Shown: positions 51,688 through 62,253, numbered from the stretch's first letter. The stretch is 64,000 nucleotides of DNA from Bradyrhizobium retamae (GCF_001440415.1 NZ_LLYA01000046.1:1-64000); one strand, 5' to 3'. Made by a program: numbers and translations. Notes: generated by a model not told the origin, from the sequence alone.

Positions 51688-52384
51688 GGCCCCTTCGCCA
51701 ATTCATGTCGCAACCGCCCCATTATAACGGCTTCGAACCCTGCTGCGAGGAATAACTGCCAGTCTACGATGAGGCCGAATCTGGTGGTCTTGCGGTACGG
51801 AACGCGCAAAGAGCCCGCGAGGGCGCAGGCGTTGGCAGCAATCGCTCTACAGGCAGGGCAATCGCTCTGGCGCAGCCACAGCTCCGATCCGCTAGATCAT
51901 CACGGTGCCCACGTCGAACCGGACGGAGAAAAAAGATGATCTGGAACAGCATCGTCGGACCCCGTGCGATTGCACCCGCTTCTGCGCGCTGGTCCGCAAT
52001 ATCTGATTGTGCTCGCAAGACGGCTGAGACAGTCTCTGACTTCGCCAGCATCGTTCGCAACCTGGCTATGGACGTACGCGATAGCTACCGGCCCGAGCTG
52101 CACTACATGCGTGGCCCCGGCCCGAAATGGCGCGCCAAGCATCAGCCTTGGCCAAGATTCGATTCTGACCGCCCACGTTCCCCTGTGTGCTAGAGAGGAT
52201 CCCCTCATGCGGAACCTTAGCTTCGGCTGCGGGCTGATGGCTTTGATGTTCTTCAGCAGCCGCAGTGGTCACGATGACGCCGCCGACCCGTTCAGGGAAA
52301 GGCGTGAGCCACCCGGTGAATGAGCTGTAACAGGGGCCGTTTGACCCTGAGCGAGCATCCGGCCTGCGCGCGGCGTGCCGCGTC
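51688..52384. other. intergenic region, mostly without supported genes
   Basis: About 700 bases. A plus-strand frame from 51936 to 52193 (ATG, GGAGAAAAAAG upstream) and another at 52207-52323 are the only candidates; neither shows a family. No RNA, repeat pair or phage sequence is evident. Confidence 0.35.
52207..52323 (+). CDS. possible 38-residue small protein
   Basis: ATG 52207 opens MRNLSFGCGLMALMFFSSRS, a short hydrophobic N-terminus like a signal or anchor, then a charged tail rich in Asp, Arg and Glu ending PPGE. Ribosome site GAGAGGA is partial. It is convergent with the large L,D-transpeptidase. The reading may be chance; support is weak. Confidence 0.28.
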   Translation: MRNLSFGCGLMALMFFSSRSGHDDAADPFRERREPPGE

Positions 52385-53923
52385 TTACCACGACCAGCCC
52401 GGTTGCACCTGTTGATAATACTGCCCGCCGCGACGGCGCATGGTGCCAGGTTGGGGGTTCGAATTGGGCTGGAACAAGGGGAAGAAGCTGTCGGCACCCC
52501 AGTCGTTGCCGCTTGCAATGACATCGGGCGTAGGCTGGCGCGTAATGAAGCCGCCCTGCGGCTGGTTGCTCAGCACCGCGACGAACTCGGTGCGATAGTT
52601 GGTCTCGCGGCTCAGCGGCTCGTCCGAGACGATGATCGAGGATCGCGGCAATGCGGTCGGCGCGATGCGATCGAGCACATCCTGCGGGATGGAGATGCGG
52701 TCGAACGCGCTTTTGGCGTCATCGGCGTTGTCGATCGTGACTGCGGTCCAGCGCAGGCCCTTGTCGCTATGCGCCACCGCCGTGAAAACATGCGTGCCGA
52801 TCCGCTTCTCGGGATTGCGGATCGTGACCGGAACCTCGATAGACGCATCGAACACTTCGCCGCCGCCGTCCGGCGCCGGCTTATGCGTGTTGCGCCGCAC
52901 GTAAAGCTTCTGCGTCGCGCGGCTGACGTAGACCGAGACCGGTTCGAGCGCGAGCTTCGCCTCGCTCGCCGCCTTGGCGGCGTCGGCCTTCCTGGTCGCC
53001 GCCACCTTGGCGGCGTCCTTGGCCTCGGCGGCGGTGGGCTTCGACTTCGCGTCGGCCTGGGCGGTATCGAGCCGCGTCCCCAGGTCCGCGGCCTTGGCGG
53101 CGGCCTTTTGCTTAAGGTCCTCGGCTCGCGCCCTGGCCTCGTCCGTCTTTGCGGCGCCGAGCGCCTTGTCGGCTAACGCGAGCTCGGCGTCGGCGCGCTT
53201 CTTGAGCCCTTCCAGCTTGCGCAGCGACGCCGTGAGCGATGCCGCCTCGCGCGCCGCTGTCACCGCGGCTTTCTTCGCCTCGTCGGCCGTCCTGGCGGCC
53301 TCAGCGGCCTCGCGGACGAGCGTCTCGGCACGCGCCGGAGCGGCTGCGACGGCCCCCGCGTTTGGCACGAACAGCGCGGGGTGAGAAAACTCGACCGGAG
53401 CCGCGTCGTTTGGCGAGATGATCACCCGCATTCCGATCCGCGTCTTGTCGAACAGCTTTTCCGCAAAGCCGTAGGGCATCCGCACGCAGCCATGCGAAGC
53501 CGCATACCCCGGTAGCGGCCCGCCGTGCAGTGCGATGCCGTTCCAGGTGATGCGCTGCATGTTCGGCATCTCGGCATCGTCATACATGTTCGAGCGGTGG
53601 TCCTTGTTCTTCTCGACGACGGTGAAGACACCGGCCGGCGTCTCGCGTCCCGTGGTGCCGGTCGACACCGGCGCGCGCAGGATCCAGCCGTCGGCGTCGT
53701 AGAGAGTGACCTGCTGGGTCTTGATCGACACGATCGCCATGATCGGCTCGCCTGCATCGCGCGGCGCTGTCTCCTCGGTGGGTGCCGCGGGGCGCGCCTG
53801 TCTCGCCGCGGCGTCGGCGGTCAACGCGGTCAGTGCAGCCATCGCCACGAGCGCCGCAATGGCGGGAGGCTCCCGGCGCCGCATCGCCACTCTGGACTGC
53901 GCCGTCTTAAATCGAGTTACCAT
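52385..53923 (-). CDS. large two-domain L,D-transpeptidase family protein
   Basis: 512 residues with a signal peptide or anchor (about 14-40). The catalytic YkuD domain is at about 60-170: GTTGRETPAGVFTVVEK, LHGGPLPGYAASHGCVRMPYGFA with His, Ser, Cys and Arg. It is followed by an Ala/Lys/Glu-rich coiled-coil stretch (about 195-325). A second YkuD-like but degenerate half follows (VSVYVSRATQKLYVRRN, RIGTHVFTAVAHSDKGLRW) without Cys. The C-terminus is Gln/Pro/Gly-rich. It should cross-link peptidoglycan or tether another envelope component. Confidence 0.85.
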   Translation of the reverse strand: MVTRFKTAQSRVAMRRREPPAIAALVAMAALTALTADAAARQARPAAPTEETAPRDAGEPIMAIVSIKTQQVTLYDADGWILRAPVSTGTTGRETPAGVFTVVEKNKDHRSNMYDDAEMPNMQRITWNGIALHGGPLPGYAASHGCVRMPYGFAEKLFDKTRIGMRVIISPNDAAPVEFSHPALFVPNAGAVAAAPARAETLVREAAEAARTADEAKKAAVTAAREAASLTASLRKLEGLKKRADAELALADKALGAAKTDEARARAEDLKQKAAAKAADLGTRLDTAQADAKSKPTAAEAKDAAKVAATRKADAAKAASEAKLALEPVSVYVSRATQKLYVRRNTHKPAPDGGGEVFDASIEVPVTIRNPEKRIGTHVFTAVAHSDKGLRWTAVTIDNADDAKSAFDRISIPQDVLDRIAPTALPRSSIIVSDEPLSRETNYRTEFVAVLSNQPQGGFITRQPTPDVIASGNDWGADSFFPLFQPNSNPQPGTMRRRGGQYYQQVQPGWSW

Positions 53924-54238
53924 GCCACGCCCCGGTTGAAATGTTTGTCAGCGCTTACATCGATGAAGTGTCGGATTTTGGACTAACTGACCGCCGCCGC
54001 CATCCACGCCGCCAATTCGCGCCCAAGGGACTATCGGCACATTCCGGCGGCAACTCTCTCATATACGACAGCCCGCGGAGGAGGAAGGATGGCTTGCGGC
54101 TGAAATTGGCTCCAAACGGATTTCGCGGTCCTGTCGACGAATGTCCGTTTTTGGAGCAAGTCGCATCATTGTTTGCGAAGTTCTGGCGTCTTGCTATGAT
54201 CGAAAAAAAATCAATCAACAGCGATAGGGAGAAGCGTC
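53924..54238. other. intergenic region upstream of tctC
   Basis: About 315 bases between the divergent L,D-transpeptidase and the tctC start. A TATGAT (-10-like) hexamer at about 54196 followed by an A-rich run precedes GGGAG at the gene start, but the matching -35 is poor. No gene is supported here. Confidence 0.4.
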
Positions 54239-55192
54239 ATGAGGACCGTGCTCCGTATTTTGGCGTTGGCAACAGCGTTGGCCGCGATGGCCATGCCGGC
54301 CGCGGCTCAAAACTATCCTGAGCGCCCGATCAAGATGATCGTGCCGTGGGCGGCAGGCGGCGATACGGACAACATCTTCCGTCCCTTTGCGCCACTTCTA
54401 CAGAAGCACATCGGTCAGCCAATCGTGATCGCCAACGTCACGGGCGCCTCCGGCACAGTCGGGGCGCGCGAAGCCAAGGGCTCGCCGCCGGACGGCTACA
54501 CGCTTTATGCGGTGCACGACTACATCCACCTTGTGCACTATGCCGGCGTCACAGAGGTCAAATACAGCGACTTCGAGCCGATCTGCCTGCTCTCTGCGAC
54601 GCCATCGGTCCTGACGGCGAGCCCCAAGACGCCCTGGAAGAGCTGGGCCGAGCTTGCCGAGGACGCCAAGAAGCGTCCGGGCCAGATCACCGTGGGGGCT
54701 ACCCTTGGATCGACCAGCCACATCTTCCCGGCGCTCATCGAAAAGGCAGCCGGCGTCAAGTTCAAATACGTCTCCTATGAAGGCCTTGCGCCGCGCATGA
54801 ATGCCATTCTCGGCGGCCATATTGATTTGACGGATTCCAACCTGACGCAGAAGGGCAAGGTCGATGCAGGGCAGCTAAAGTTTCTTGCCATTGCTGCCGA
54901 GAAGCGCGATCCCGAAGCCCCTGACGTGCCGACGCTGAAGGAGCTCGGCATGGACATCGTCTACGCGGTTTTGCGCGGCCTGCTGGTACCAAAGGGCACG
55001 CCCGCCGCGGTGCGCGCCAAGCTGGACGAGGCCTGCGGAAAAGCCGCCAAGGAGGCGGAGTTTGCGGACGCAATGAAGAAGCAAGGCACGCGCGTCTCCT
55101 ATCTCAACGCCGCCGAATACGGTCCATTCCTCGACAAGCTCGACCGGGAGAGCAAGGTGATCATGACCGAGCTCGGTCTTGCCAAGCAATGA
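54239..55192 (+). CDS. tctC: tripartite tricarboxylate transporter substrate-binding protein (TctC family)
   Basis: 317 residues, signal peptide to about PAAAQ (24). TctC/Bug family: YPERPIKMIVPWAAGGDTDNIFRP (ligand-carboxylate loop), NVTGASGTVGAREAKGSPPDGYT, and the later domain with VPKGTPAAVRAKLDEAC. It delivers a carboxylate to the TctAB membrane subunits encoded next. The ligand is unknown; Bug proteins bind citrate, aromatic acids, amino acids or other carboxylates. Confidence 0.9.
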   Translation: MRTVLRILALATALAAMAMPAAAQNYPERPIKMIVPWAAGGDTDNIFRPFAPLLQKHIGQPIVIANVTGASGTVGAREAKGSPPDGYTLYAVHDYIHLVHYAGVTEVKYSDFEPICLLSATPSVLTASPKTPWKSWAELAEDAKKRPGQITVGATLGSTSHIFPALIEKAAGVKFKYVSYEGLAPRMNAILGGHIDLTDSNLTQKGKVDAGQLKFLAIAAEKRDPEAPDVPTLKELGMDIVYAVLRGLLVPKGTPAAVRAKLDEACGKAAKEAEFADAMKKQGTRVSYLNAAEYGPFLDKLDRESKVIMTELGLAKQ

Positions 55193-55215
55193 GACTTGCT
55201 AAGCAATGAGACTTG
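55184..55215 (+). repeat. 17-bp-period tandem duplication at the tctC/tctB junction
   Basis: AAGCAATGAGACTTG occurs at 55184-55198 and again at 55201-55215. The first copy contains the tctC stop (CAATGA), the second the tctB start ATG. An ancestral single copy would have given the ATGA stop/start overlap common in tct operons; duplication separated the two by 13 nt. Confidence 0.75.
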
Positions 55216-55688
55216 GCCGCGATAGCGTTGCCGGATTGATCTTCCTCGCGGTCAGTCTGGCTCTGCTCGTGCAATCGTTTGGACTTCCGCAGTTACCGCT
55301 GGTGCCGGTCGGTCCCGGCTTCTATCCGCGCATTGTCCTGATCTTCATGGCTGTGACCAGCGCGGCACTGATCGTGCAGGACCTGCTCGCGCGGCGCGCT
55401 GAGCCGGCCGACGTCCCTGCTCCGGCGCAGCCGCAACGAGCCTATGGCCTGGTCGCGCTCGCCTTCGTCATTGTTGCGCTTTACTTGGTACTTCTGCCTC
55501 TGCTCGGCTATCGCATCGCCACCGTCCTGTTCGTCGCCGCGTTGCAGGCGACGCTCGAGAGGCCTACGACCTGGCGGCAATGGGCGGTCCTCGCGGCAAT
55601 AGCGATTGGCACGTCGGCGGTGACGTACCTGGTCTTCGAGCGGTATCTCACGGTGCTGCTTCCTCGCGGTAGCTGGACAGACTGGTAG
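55206..55688 (+). CDS. tctB: tripartite tricarboxylate transporter small permease (TctB family)
   Basis: 160 residues with four hydrophobic helices: LIFLAVSLALLVQSFGLPQ, FYPRIVLIFMAVTSAALIV, LVALAFVIVALYLVLLPLLGYRIATVLFVAAL and the C-terminal segment. The G-P-G-F-Y-P-R motif is typical of TctB. It is the small membrane subunit between TctC and TctA. Its start falls in the second copy of the junction duplication. Confidence 0.88.
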   Translation: MRLGRDSVAGLIFLAVSLALLVQSFGLPQLPLVPVGPGFYPRIVLIFMAVTSAALIVQDLLARRAEPADVPAPAQPQRAYGLVALAFVIVALYLVLLPLLGYRIATVLFVAALQATLERPTTWRQWAVLAAIAIGTSAVTYLVFERYLTVLLPRGSWTDW

Positions 55689-55691
55689 GCC

Positions 55692-57215
55692 ATGTTCGAG
55701 CTTTTGGGACATGGGCTGCTGACGCTGCTGCAGTGGAACTATCTCGTTCCGCTGTTCGCCGGCACGCTCATTGGCGTCATCGGCGGCGCGCTGCCGGGCG
55801 TCACCATCACGATGACGATCATCGTCATCCTGCCGTTCACCTATGGTCTCGATCCGTTGCAGGGGCTGGCCGCCATGACCGGCGTCTATGTCGGCGGCTC
55901 CGCCGGCGGCCTGGTCACCGCGTGTCTGCTGGGAATTCCGGGCACGCCTTCGGCGATCGCCGCGACCTTCGACGGCTTTCCGATGGCGCGGGGTGGCGCG
56001 CCGGGCCGGGCGATCTGGCTGGGCGCGTGGTCATCGTTCTTCGGCGGGATGCTCGGCGGGCTGTTCCTGATCCTGGTGACCGGGCCGCTGGCGGCCATCG
56101 CACTTCAGTTCGGACCGTGGGAGTATTTCTCGCTATTCGTGCTGGCCATGGCAATGGTGGCGGGCCTGGCCGAGTCCTCGTTCATCAAGGGCCTGCTGTC
56201 GACTGCCATTGGCCTCCTGATCACCGTCATCGGCACGGACCCGATCGGCAGCGTGCCGCGCTTCACCTTCGGGTCTGAGTTCATCAGCGGCGGCTTCCCG
56301 TTCCTGCCGGTGCTGATCGGGATCTTTGCCTTCGCGCAGATCATGTCCGATATCGAGAAGGCAGGAGTGCCAAAGACGCCCGAGGCCGTTCTGGCCGCGC
56401 AGCCGAGTCTGCGGGTTTCCCACCTCAAGGTGATCGGCGAAATCCTCGGCCGTCCGTTCCTGCTCTTGTGGTCGACGGTCGTCGGCATCCTGATCGGCGT
56501 ATTGCCGGCGATCGGCGGCAGCGCCGCCAATATGCTGGCCTACGACCAGGCGAAGAAATTCTCGCGCCATCCCGAGCGTTTCGGCACAGGCATCCCTGAG
56601 GGCATCATCGCCTCTGAGTCCTCCAACAATGCCAATGTCGGCGGCTCGCTGGTGACCATCATGGCGTTCGGCATCCCGGGCGACGCCGTGACCGCGGTCA
56701 TGCTGGGCGCCATGACGATCCATGGCATCCAGTCGGGGCCGCTGTTCGTCTCCCAGCAACCCGCCCTCGCCTACGGTATCTACGCCGCATACATTTTGGC
56801 CCACCTGCTGATGGTGCTGATCCTGGCCGCGGGGGCGCCATTCATGCTTCAGATCACCCGGGTCAGGCTCGCGGTGCTTGCGCCCGTCGTGCTGGTGCTT
56901 TGCGTGATCGGTGCTTACGCGCTCAACAACACCATGCAGAGCGTGTATGTCTTACTCATCTTTGGTGTGTTCGGTTATGCGCTAGTGAGGTGCGGATTTC
57001 CGCTGGCTCCGCTGATCCTCGGCCTCATCCTCGGCGATCAGATCGAGATCAACCTTATCCGAGCGATCATGACGGACGACAACCCGCTGCTGTTCTTCAC
57101 GCGGCCGATTTCCGGCGCGTTGCTGCTCTGTGCGGCGCTCTCGGTCGCCTTGGCTGTCTGGCAGCACATGCGTCATCAGGCGCGAACACCGCGTGAGGGA
57201 GCGCCCGAGTTCTGA
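55692..57215 (+). CDS. tctA: tripartite tricarboxylate transporter large permease (TctA family)
   Basis: 507 residues, about twelve transmembrane segments. TctA signatures: GTLIGVIGGALPGVTITMTI, GGSAGGLVTACLLGIPGTPSAIAATFDGFPMAR, and the second half GILIGVLPAIGGSAANMLAYDQAKKF with SNNANVGGSLVTIMAFGIPGDAVTAVMLG. The paired GxxPG-type re-entrant motifs drive carboxylate/cation symport. It starts 3 nt after tctB and ends 39 nt before the convergent kup stop. Confidence 0.92.
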   Translation: MFELLGHGLLTLLQWNYLVPLFAGTLIGVIGGALPGVTITMTIIVILPFTYGLDPLQGLAAMTGVYVGGSAGGLVTACLLGIPGTPSAIAATFDGFPMARGGAPGRAIWLGAWSSFFGGMLGGLFLILVTGPLAAIALQFGPWEYFSLFVLAMAMVAGLAESSFIKGLLSTAIGLLITVIGTDPIGSVPRFTFGSEFISGGFPFLPVLIGIFAFAQIMSDIEKAGVPKTPEAVLAAQPSLRVSHLKVIGEILGRPFLLLWSTVVGILIGVLPAIGGSAANMLAYDQAKKFSRHPERFGTGIPEGIIASESSNNANVGGSLVTIMAFGIPGDAVTAVMLGAMTIHGIQSGPLFVSQQPALAYGIYAAYILAHLLMVLILAAGAPFMLQITRVRLAVLAPVVLVLCVIGAYALNNTMQSVYVLLIFGVFGYALVRCGFPLAPLILGLILGDQIEINLIRAIMTDDNPLLFFTRPISGALLLCAALSVALAVWQHMRHQARTPREGAPEF

Positions 57216-57254
57216 TGCCGAGTTCGACTTTGCGATCGAGAGCTCGATGCCGTC

Positions 57255-59180
57255 CTAAATCGTGACCTGCGTTCCGACTTCGACCACACGTCCGGTCGGG
57301 ATCTGGAAATAGTCGGTGGCGTCGTTGGCGGCGCGGCTGAGTCGGATGAAAAGCAAATCCTGCCAGCGCGGCATGCCGGAATGCGCGGCGGGCTTGAGCG
57401 CGCGGCGGGACAGGAAGAACGACGTCGACATGATGTCGAACTGCCAGCCGAGCTTGCGGGCGATCGCCAGCGTCTTCGGCACGTTGGGCGATTCCATGAA
57501 GCCGAACCGCAGCGTCACCTTCGAGAAGGTCTCGCTGAGCTGCTCCATCCTCACCCGCTCGGCATCGTCGATCCGCGGCGTCGGCGCGGTCTCGATGGTG
57601 AGGATGACGTTCTTCTCATGCAGCACCTTGTAGTGCTTCAGGCTGTGCATCAGCGCCGTCGGCGCGCATTCGGGGTCGGAAGTCAGGAACACGGCCGTGC
57701 CGGGGACCCGCTGTGGCGGACGCTTCTCCAGCATCGCTACCAGCTCGGCCAGCGGGAATTCCAGCTTGCGCGATTTTTCGAACAACAACCGGCTGCCGCG
57801 GCGCCACGTGTACATCAGGAGCATGACGATGCCGCCAAGCGCGAGCGGCACCCAGCCGCCCTCGAACACCTTCAACAGATTGGCGGCAAGGAAGGTGACG
57901 TCTAGAAACAGGAACGGGGCGATCAGGGTTGCGGCCGCGATCGGCGACCATTTCCAGACCCGCCAGATCACGACAAAGCCCATCATGGCCGTCACCACCA
58001 TGGTGCCGGTCACGGAGATGCCGTAAGCCGAGGCCAACCCGCTCGACGAGCGGAACAGGACCACCAGCAAAATCACCGCGAGCAACAGCAGCAGGTTGAT
58101 GCGGGGGATGTAGATCTGCCCGGAATGGGCTTCCGAGGTATGGCGGATCTCGAACCGCGGCAGCAGCCCGAGCTGGATCGCCTGGCGCGTCAGCGAGTAG
58201 GCGCCGGTGATGACGGCCTGGCTCGCGATCACGGTTGCCGCTGTCGCAAGCGCCACCATCGGGATCAGCGCCCAGTCCGGGAACATCAGGAAGAAGGGGT
58301 TTTCGATCGCCTTGGGGTCGGCGATCAGCAGCGCGCCCTGCCCCAGATAATTGATCGCCAGCGACGGCAGCACCATGAAAAGCCAGGCGGTCTGGATCGG
58401 CCGCTTGCCGAAATGGCCGAGATCGGCATAGAGCGCTTCCGCGCCGGTGACGGCAAGAAACACCGCCCCGAGGGTGATGAAACCGATCATGCCGTGATGG
58501 AACATGAAGGAAACGGCGTAGAGCGGATTGAGTGCGTGCAGCACTTCGGGATGCCGCATGATCTGCGGCACGGCTGCGACCGCGATGACAGCGAACCAGA
58601 CGCACATCACCGGTCCGAAGAACGCGGCGACACGCGCGGTGCCGCGGGATTGCACGGCAAACAGCGCCACCAGAATGATGACCGTCAGCGGCACGACATA
58701 GTGTTCGAAGGTGACGGTGACGAGCTTGATGCCTTCGATGGCCGACAACACCGACAGCGCCGGCGTAAGAACCGCGTCGCCATAAAACAGCGCACCGGAG
58801 ATGATGCCGAGCAGCACGATCGCCGCCCCGCCCTTGCCGACTGCGCGCTGCGCCAGCGCCATCAGTGCCAGCGTTCCGCCCTCGCCATTGTTGTCGGCAC
58901 GCAAGAGGATGACGACATATTTCAGCGTCACCACCACGATCAGCGCCCACAGGATCAGCGAGAGCACGCCGAGCACGGCCTGCGGCGTGGCACCGGCCGC
59001 AGTCTCGCTGGCGGCGACCACCGCTTCGCGCAGCGCATACAAGGGGCTGGTGCCGATGTCGCCATAGACGACGCCGATGCTGCCGAGCATCAGCGCCTTG
59101 AAGGTGGCGGTGGAATGCGCTTCGCCATGACCATTGGCCGCGGGCGTTTCCGCCGCGGGGATCACAAACTGGACTGACAT
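57255..59180 (-). CDS. kup: Kup-type potassium transporter (copy 1)
   Basis: 641 residues. N-terminal [22 protein letters not shown] is the Kup signature; twelve transmembrane helices follow, then a cytoplasmic tail (about 480-641) with [28 protein letters not shown] and a conserved end [19 protein letters not shown]. It imports K+ with protons at low external K+. It is adjacent, in the same orientation, to a second homologue; the last ~20 residues of both are nearly identical. Confidence 0.92.
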   Translation of the reverse strand: MSVQFVIPAAETPAANGHGEAHSTATFKALMLGSIGVVYGDIGTSPLYALREAVVAASETAAGATPQAVLGVLSLILWALIVVVTLKYVVILLRADNNGEGGTLALMALAQRAVGKGGAAIVLLGIISGALFYGDAVLTPALSVLSAIEGIKLVTVTFEHYVVPLTVIILVALFAVQSRGTARVAAFFGPVMCVWFAVIAVAAVPQIMRHPEVLHALNPLYAVSFMFHHGMIGFITLGAVFLAVTGAEALYADLGHFGKRPIQTAWLFMVLPSLAINYLGQGALLIADPKAIENPFFLMFPDWALIPMVALATAATVIASQAVITGAYSLTRQAIQLGLLPRFEIRHTSEAHSGQIYIPRINLLLLLAVILLVVLFRSSSGLASAYGISVTGTMVVTAMMGFVVIWRVWKWSPIAAATLIAPFLFLDVTFLAANLLKVFEGGWVPLALGGIVMLLMYTWRRGSRLLFEKSRKLEFPLAELVAMLEKRPPQRVPGTAVFLTSDPECAPTALMHSLKHYKVLHEKNVILTIETAPTPRIDDAERVRMEQLSETFSKVTLRFGFMESPNVPKTLAIARKLGWQFDIMSTSFFLSRRALKPAAHSGMPRWQDLLFIRLSRAANDATDYFQIPTGRVVEVGTQVTI

Positions 59181-59337
59181 GAGATGGGGGGCCTCGGTTC
59201 CTTACCGCACTGCACAAGTGCAGAAGCGCAGCCCTATACTCCCGGGACGAATGGACAGGTTAGCCGGAATCCAGGCCTCCGGTATGCGCTTTCCGCATAG
59301 ATGGCAGCAAAGGCTGCAGCCAATTTTCCATCTGAAA

Positions 59338-61239
59338 TCAGATGGTTACTTGGGTACCCACTTCTACGACCCGCCCGGTCGGGATCTGGAAGTAGTCGGT
59401 GGCATCGTTCGCCGACCGGCTCATCGCGATGAACATATGATCCTGCCAGAGCGGCATGCCCGACTGCGCCGAGGGCTTGAGCGACCGCCGCGACACGAAG
59501 AACGAGGTCGCCATGATGTCGAACTGCCAGCCGAGCTTGCGCGCGATCACCAGCGCCTTGGGCACGTTCGGGGATTCCATGAAGCCGAACCGCAGGCGCA
59601 CGGTAGAAAACTTCTCGCTGATGGCTTCCATCTTGACGCGCTCTGAAACGTCGACCCGCGGCGTTTGTGCGGTTTCAATGGTCAGGATCACGTTGTGCTC
59701 GTGCAGGACCTTGTTGTGCTTGAGGTTATGCATCAGCGCGGTCGGCACGAAGCTCGGATCAGAAGTCAGGAACACCGCCGTGCCCTTGACGATGTGCGGC
59801 GGGCGCTTTTCCAGGCTCTTGATCAGGTCCATCAAGGGCACCTCGATGCGCCGCGTCTTGGCGGTCAGGATCGCGGCGCCGCGGCGCCAGGTCCAGATCA
59901 TCACTGCGACCGCAACGCCGAACAGCAGCGGCACCCAGGCGCCTTCCAACAGCTTCAAGAGGTTTGCGGCAAAGAAGCTCATGTCGACGACGACGAACGG
60001 CAGGATCACGGCCGCCGCCGTCGCCGCGCGCCAGTTCCACAGCTTCCAGATCACGACAAAGCCCATGATACCGTCGACCACCATGGTCGTGGAGACGGCG
60101 ATGCCGTAGGCCGATGCAAGGCCGCTCGAAGTGCGGAACAACAGCACCAGCAGGACCACACCAATCAGCAGCATCCGGTTGACCCGCGGCAGGTAGATCT
60201 GGCCGGCATGGGCCTCGGAGGTGTAACGGACCTCGAAGCGCGGCAACAAACCGAGCTGCACCGCTTGGCGGATCAGCGAAAAGGCGCCTGTGATCACCGC
60301 CTGGCTCGCGATCACGGTCGCTGCAGTCGCGAGCACCACCAGCGGTATCAGCAGGATCTCCGGGACCATCCGGTAGAACGAGTTTTCGATCGCCGATGGA
60401 TCGGACAATACCAGCGCGCCCTGTCCGAAATAATTGATCAGCAACGACGGCAACACGAAAAAGAGCCATGCGGTCTGGATCGGCTTGCGTCCGAAATGGC
60501 CGAGGTCCGCATAGAGCGCCTCGCCGCCCGTCACCGCCAGAAACACCAGGCCCATCGTCACCAGTCCGACGACGCCGTGGGAAAGCATGAACTGGATCGC
60601 ATACCAGGGATTGATCGCCAGCAGCACCGTAGGATCGTCGCTGATGTGGACGAGGCCCATCACCGCCAGCGCCACGAACCAGATCACCGTGACCGGCCCA
60701 AAGAGCGAGGCGACGCGCGCGGTGCCGCTGCTCTGTACCGAGAATAGCACGACCAGAATGAAGATCGTCAGCGGCACCACATAATGTTCGAGGGCGGGCG
60801 TGACGAGCTTGAGGCCTTCGACCGCTGACAACACCGAGATCGCCGGCGTGATCATGGAATCGCCGATGAACATCGAGGCGCCGACCACACCGAGCGCCAG
60901 CAACACCCAGCTCCGCTGGCCCAATGCCCGCTGACCCAGCGCCATCAGGGACAGCGTACCGCCCTCGCCGTTGTTGTCGGCGCGCAACAGCAGCAGCACA
61001 TATTTGGCGGTGACGACGATGAGCAGCGACCACAGGATCAGCGACAGCACGCCGAGGACAATGATGCGCGATACCGGCTGGCCTTCGGCCGCGTGGGTGG
61101 CGGCCTCGCGGAACGCATACAGCGGCGAAGTGCCGATATCGCCGAACACCACGCCGATACTGCCCAGCGTCAGGGCCCAAAAGCCGGAGGTGGCATGCCC
61201 ATCATGGGCTGCTTCGGTAGATGTGACGCTGGCAGTCAT
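59338..61239 (-). CDS. kup: Kup-type potassium transporter (copy 2)
   Basis: 633 residues from ATG 61239. Same signature ([22 protein letters not shown]) and ending ([18 protein letters not shown]) as copy 1, and clearly homologous throughout, so a tandem duplication is likely, although the copies have diverged in the N-terminus and several loops. ATG 61239 lacks a strong ribosome site; a longer in-frame start (61308) is possible. The gap between the two copies is 157 nt. Confidence 0.9.
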   Translation of the reverse strand: MTASVTSTEAAHDGHATSGFWALTLGSIGVVFGDIGTSPLYAFREAATHAAEGQPVSRIIVLGVLSLILWSLLIVVTAKYVLLLLRADNNGEGGTLSLMALGQRALGQRSWVLLALGVVGASMFIGDSMITPAISVLSAVEGLKLVTPALEHYVVPLTIFILVVLFSVQSSGTARVASLFGPVTVIWFVALAVMGLVHISDDPTVLLAINPWYAIQFMLSHGVVGLVTMGLVFLAVTGGEALYADLGHFGRKPIQTAWLFFVLPSLLINYFGQGALVLSDPSAIENSFYRMVPEILLIPLVVLATAATVIASQAVITGAFSLIRQAVQLGLLPRFEVRYTSEAHAGQIYLPRVNRMLLIGVVLLVLLFRTSSGLASAYGIAVSTTMVVDGIMGFVVIWKLWNWRAATAAAVILPFVVVDMSFFAANLLKLLEGAWVPLLFGVAVAVMIWTWRRGAAILTAKTRRIEVPLMDLIKSLEKRPPHIVKGTAVFLTSDPSFVPTALMHNLKHNKVLHEHNVILTIETAQTPRVDVSERVKMEAISEKFSTVRLRFGFMESPNVPKALVIARKLGWQFDIMATSFFVSRRSLKPSAQSGMPLWQDHMFIAMSRSANDATDYFQIPTGRVVEVGTQVTI

Positions 61240-61392
61240 GATGGAAGGGGAACGTTCTCGTCGTTGAATCGATCCGGCGGCTATCGGCGCTTCCGCGTTG
61301 CCTGTCAATCATCGCGCGACCATAGCACCACGCGCGATCCCGGGACTGGCGCAAAGCAGCCACAGCGCCGCGCTGGTATTATGGTAGTCGTA

Positions 61393-62220
61393 TTATGGCT
61401 TCAGGTTAGGCGGAAGCGGTGGATTTTCGCGCATCAACGTGATGGTAACGCGACGGTTTGCCGGCAGCGTCGGATCGTCGGGAAACAGCGGCTGGCTGTC
61501 GGCCTTACCGCCGACCGCATAGATGTGGGATGCGGGCAGCCCTTCGCGTTCGAGGATCTGGCGGACGGCGTTGGCGCGGTCCGCCGACAGATCGAAGGCG
61601 CTATATTCGCCGCGTGACGGCAGGAAGCCGGCAGAAGTGTGGCCGACAATGTTGAGCCGCAGCGGTGTCGCCTTCAGCGGCACCGCCAGTTTCTGTATCA
61701 GCCGGCGGGTGCGGTCGTAGGGCACCTTGGAGCCATCAGCGAACATCGAGCGGCCATCCTGGTCGACGATTTCCAGATTGAGCCCCTCTTTGGTTTCCTC
61801 GAACATGATGTTCTTGGACATTTCGGTCAGTTCCGGCATGTCCTGCAGCGCCTGGCGCAACGAGGCCGCAGCGAGCGCGAACGCGCGATCGACTTTCAAG
61901 CGGGCGCCGTTTTCGCGCTGACGGTCCTTGTCGTCGGGCGTCGGGGTATTGGAGGCATCCTCGGGCGGAATATGCTCGACATTCTTCAGCTTCGGCCGCG
62001 TCGGCAGGCCGTCGGATTCGACGATTCCCGAATGCCGGGACTCGGTCTGCACGCCAAACGCCTCGCGCATCGAGCCGGCGACGATCTTGAGCTTCTGCTG
62101 GTCCTGGCTGGAGAACGCAACCAGCATCACGAAGAACGACAGCAACAACGCCATCAGATCGGCGAACGTCACGAACCAGCCGTGACCGCCATGCGCCTCT
62201 TCGCGTTTTTTCTTGGCCAT
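61393..62220 (-). CDS. motB: flagellar stator protein MotB (OmpA domain)
   Basis: 275 residues. Cytoplasmic basic start (MAKKKREE), then a single helix FADLMALLLSFFVMLVAFS with Asp21 as the proton-binding residue (Asp32 of E. coli MotB). A plug/linker leads to a C-terminal OmpA-like peptidoglycan-binding domain: LNIVGHTSAGFL, SADRANAVRQILEREGLP and PANRRVTITL. It anchors the stator to the cell wall. A 33-nt gap separates it from motA upstream. Confidence 0.9.
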   Translation of the reverse strand: MAKKKREEAHGGHGWFVTFADLMALLLSFFVMLVAFSSQDQQKLKIVAGSMREAFGVQTESRHSGIVESDGLPTRPKLKNVEHIPPEDASNTPTPDDKDRQRENGARLKVDRAFALAAASLRQALQDMPELTEMSKNIMFEETKEGLNLEIVDQDGRSMFADGSKVPYDRTRRLIQKLAVPLKATPLRLNIVGHTSAGFLPSRGEYSAFDLSADRANAVRQILEREGLPASHIYAVGGKADSQPLFPDDPTLPANRRVTITLMRENPPLPPNLKP

Positions 62221-62253
62221 GCTCTATGTCCGCGCCTTGATGCTAGCAGCCGA

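Noticed and set aside
51936..52193. 85-codon plus-strand frame after the SDR-like gene
   Set aside because: It has a passable ribosome site but no family features and a basic, Trp/Pro-rich end. Not enough to call a gene.
53160..53330. Ala/Lys/Glu repeats in the large L,D-transpeptidase considered as a DNA tandem repeat
   Set aside because: Codons vary and there is no fixed period. This is amino-acid bias of a coiled coil, not a DNA repeat.
58125..59177. Long plus-strand frames opposite the kup genes (also 59665-60747)
   Set aside because: Asp/His/Arg-rich mirror translations of conserved membrane proteins; clearly shadows.
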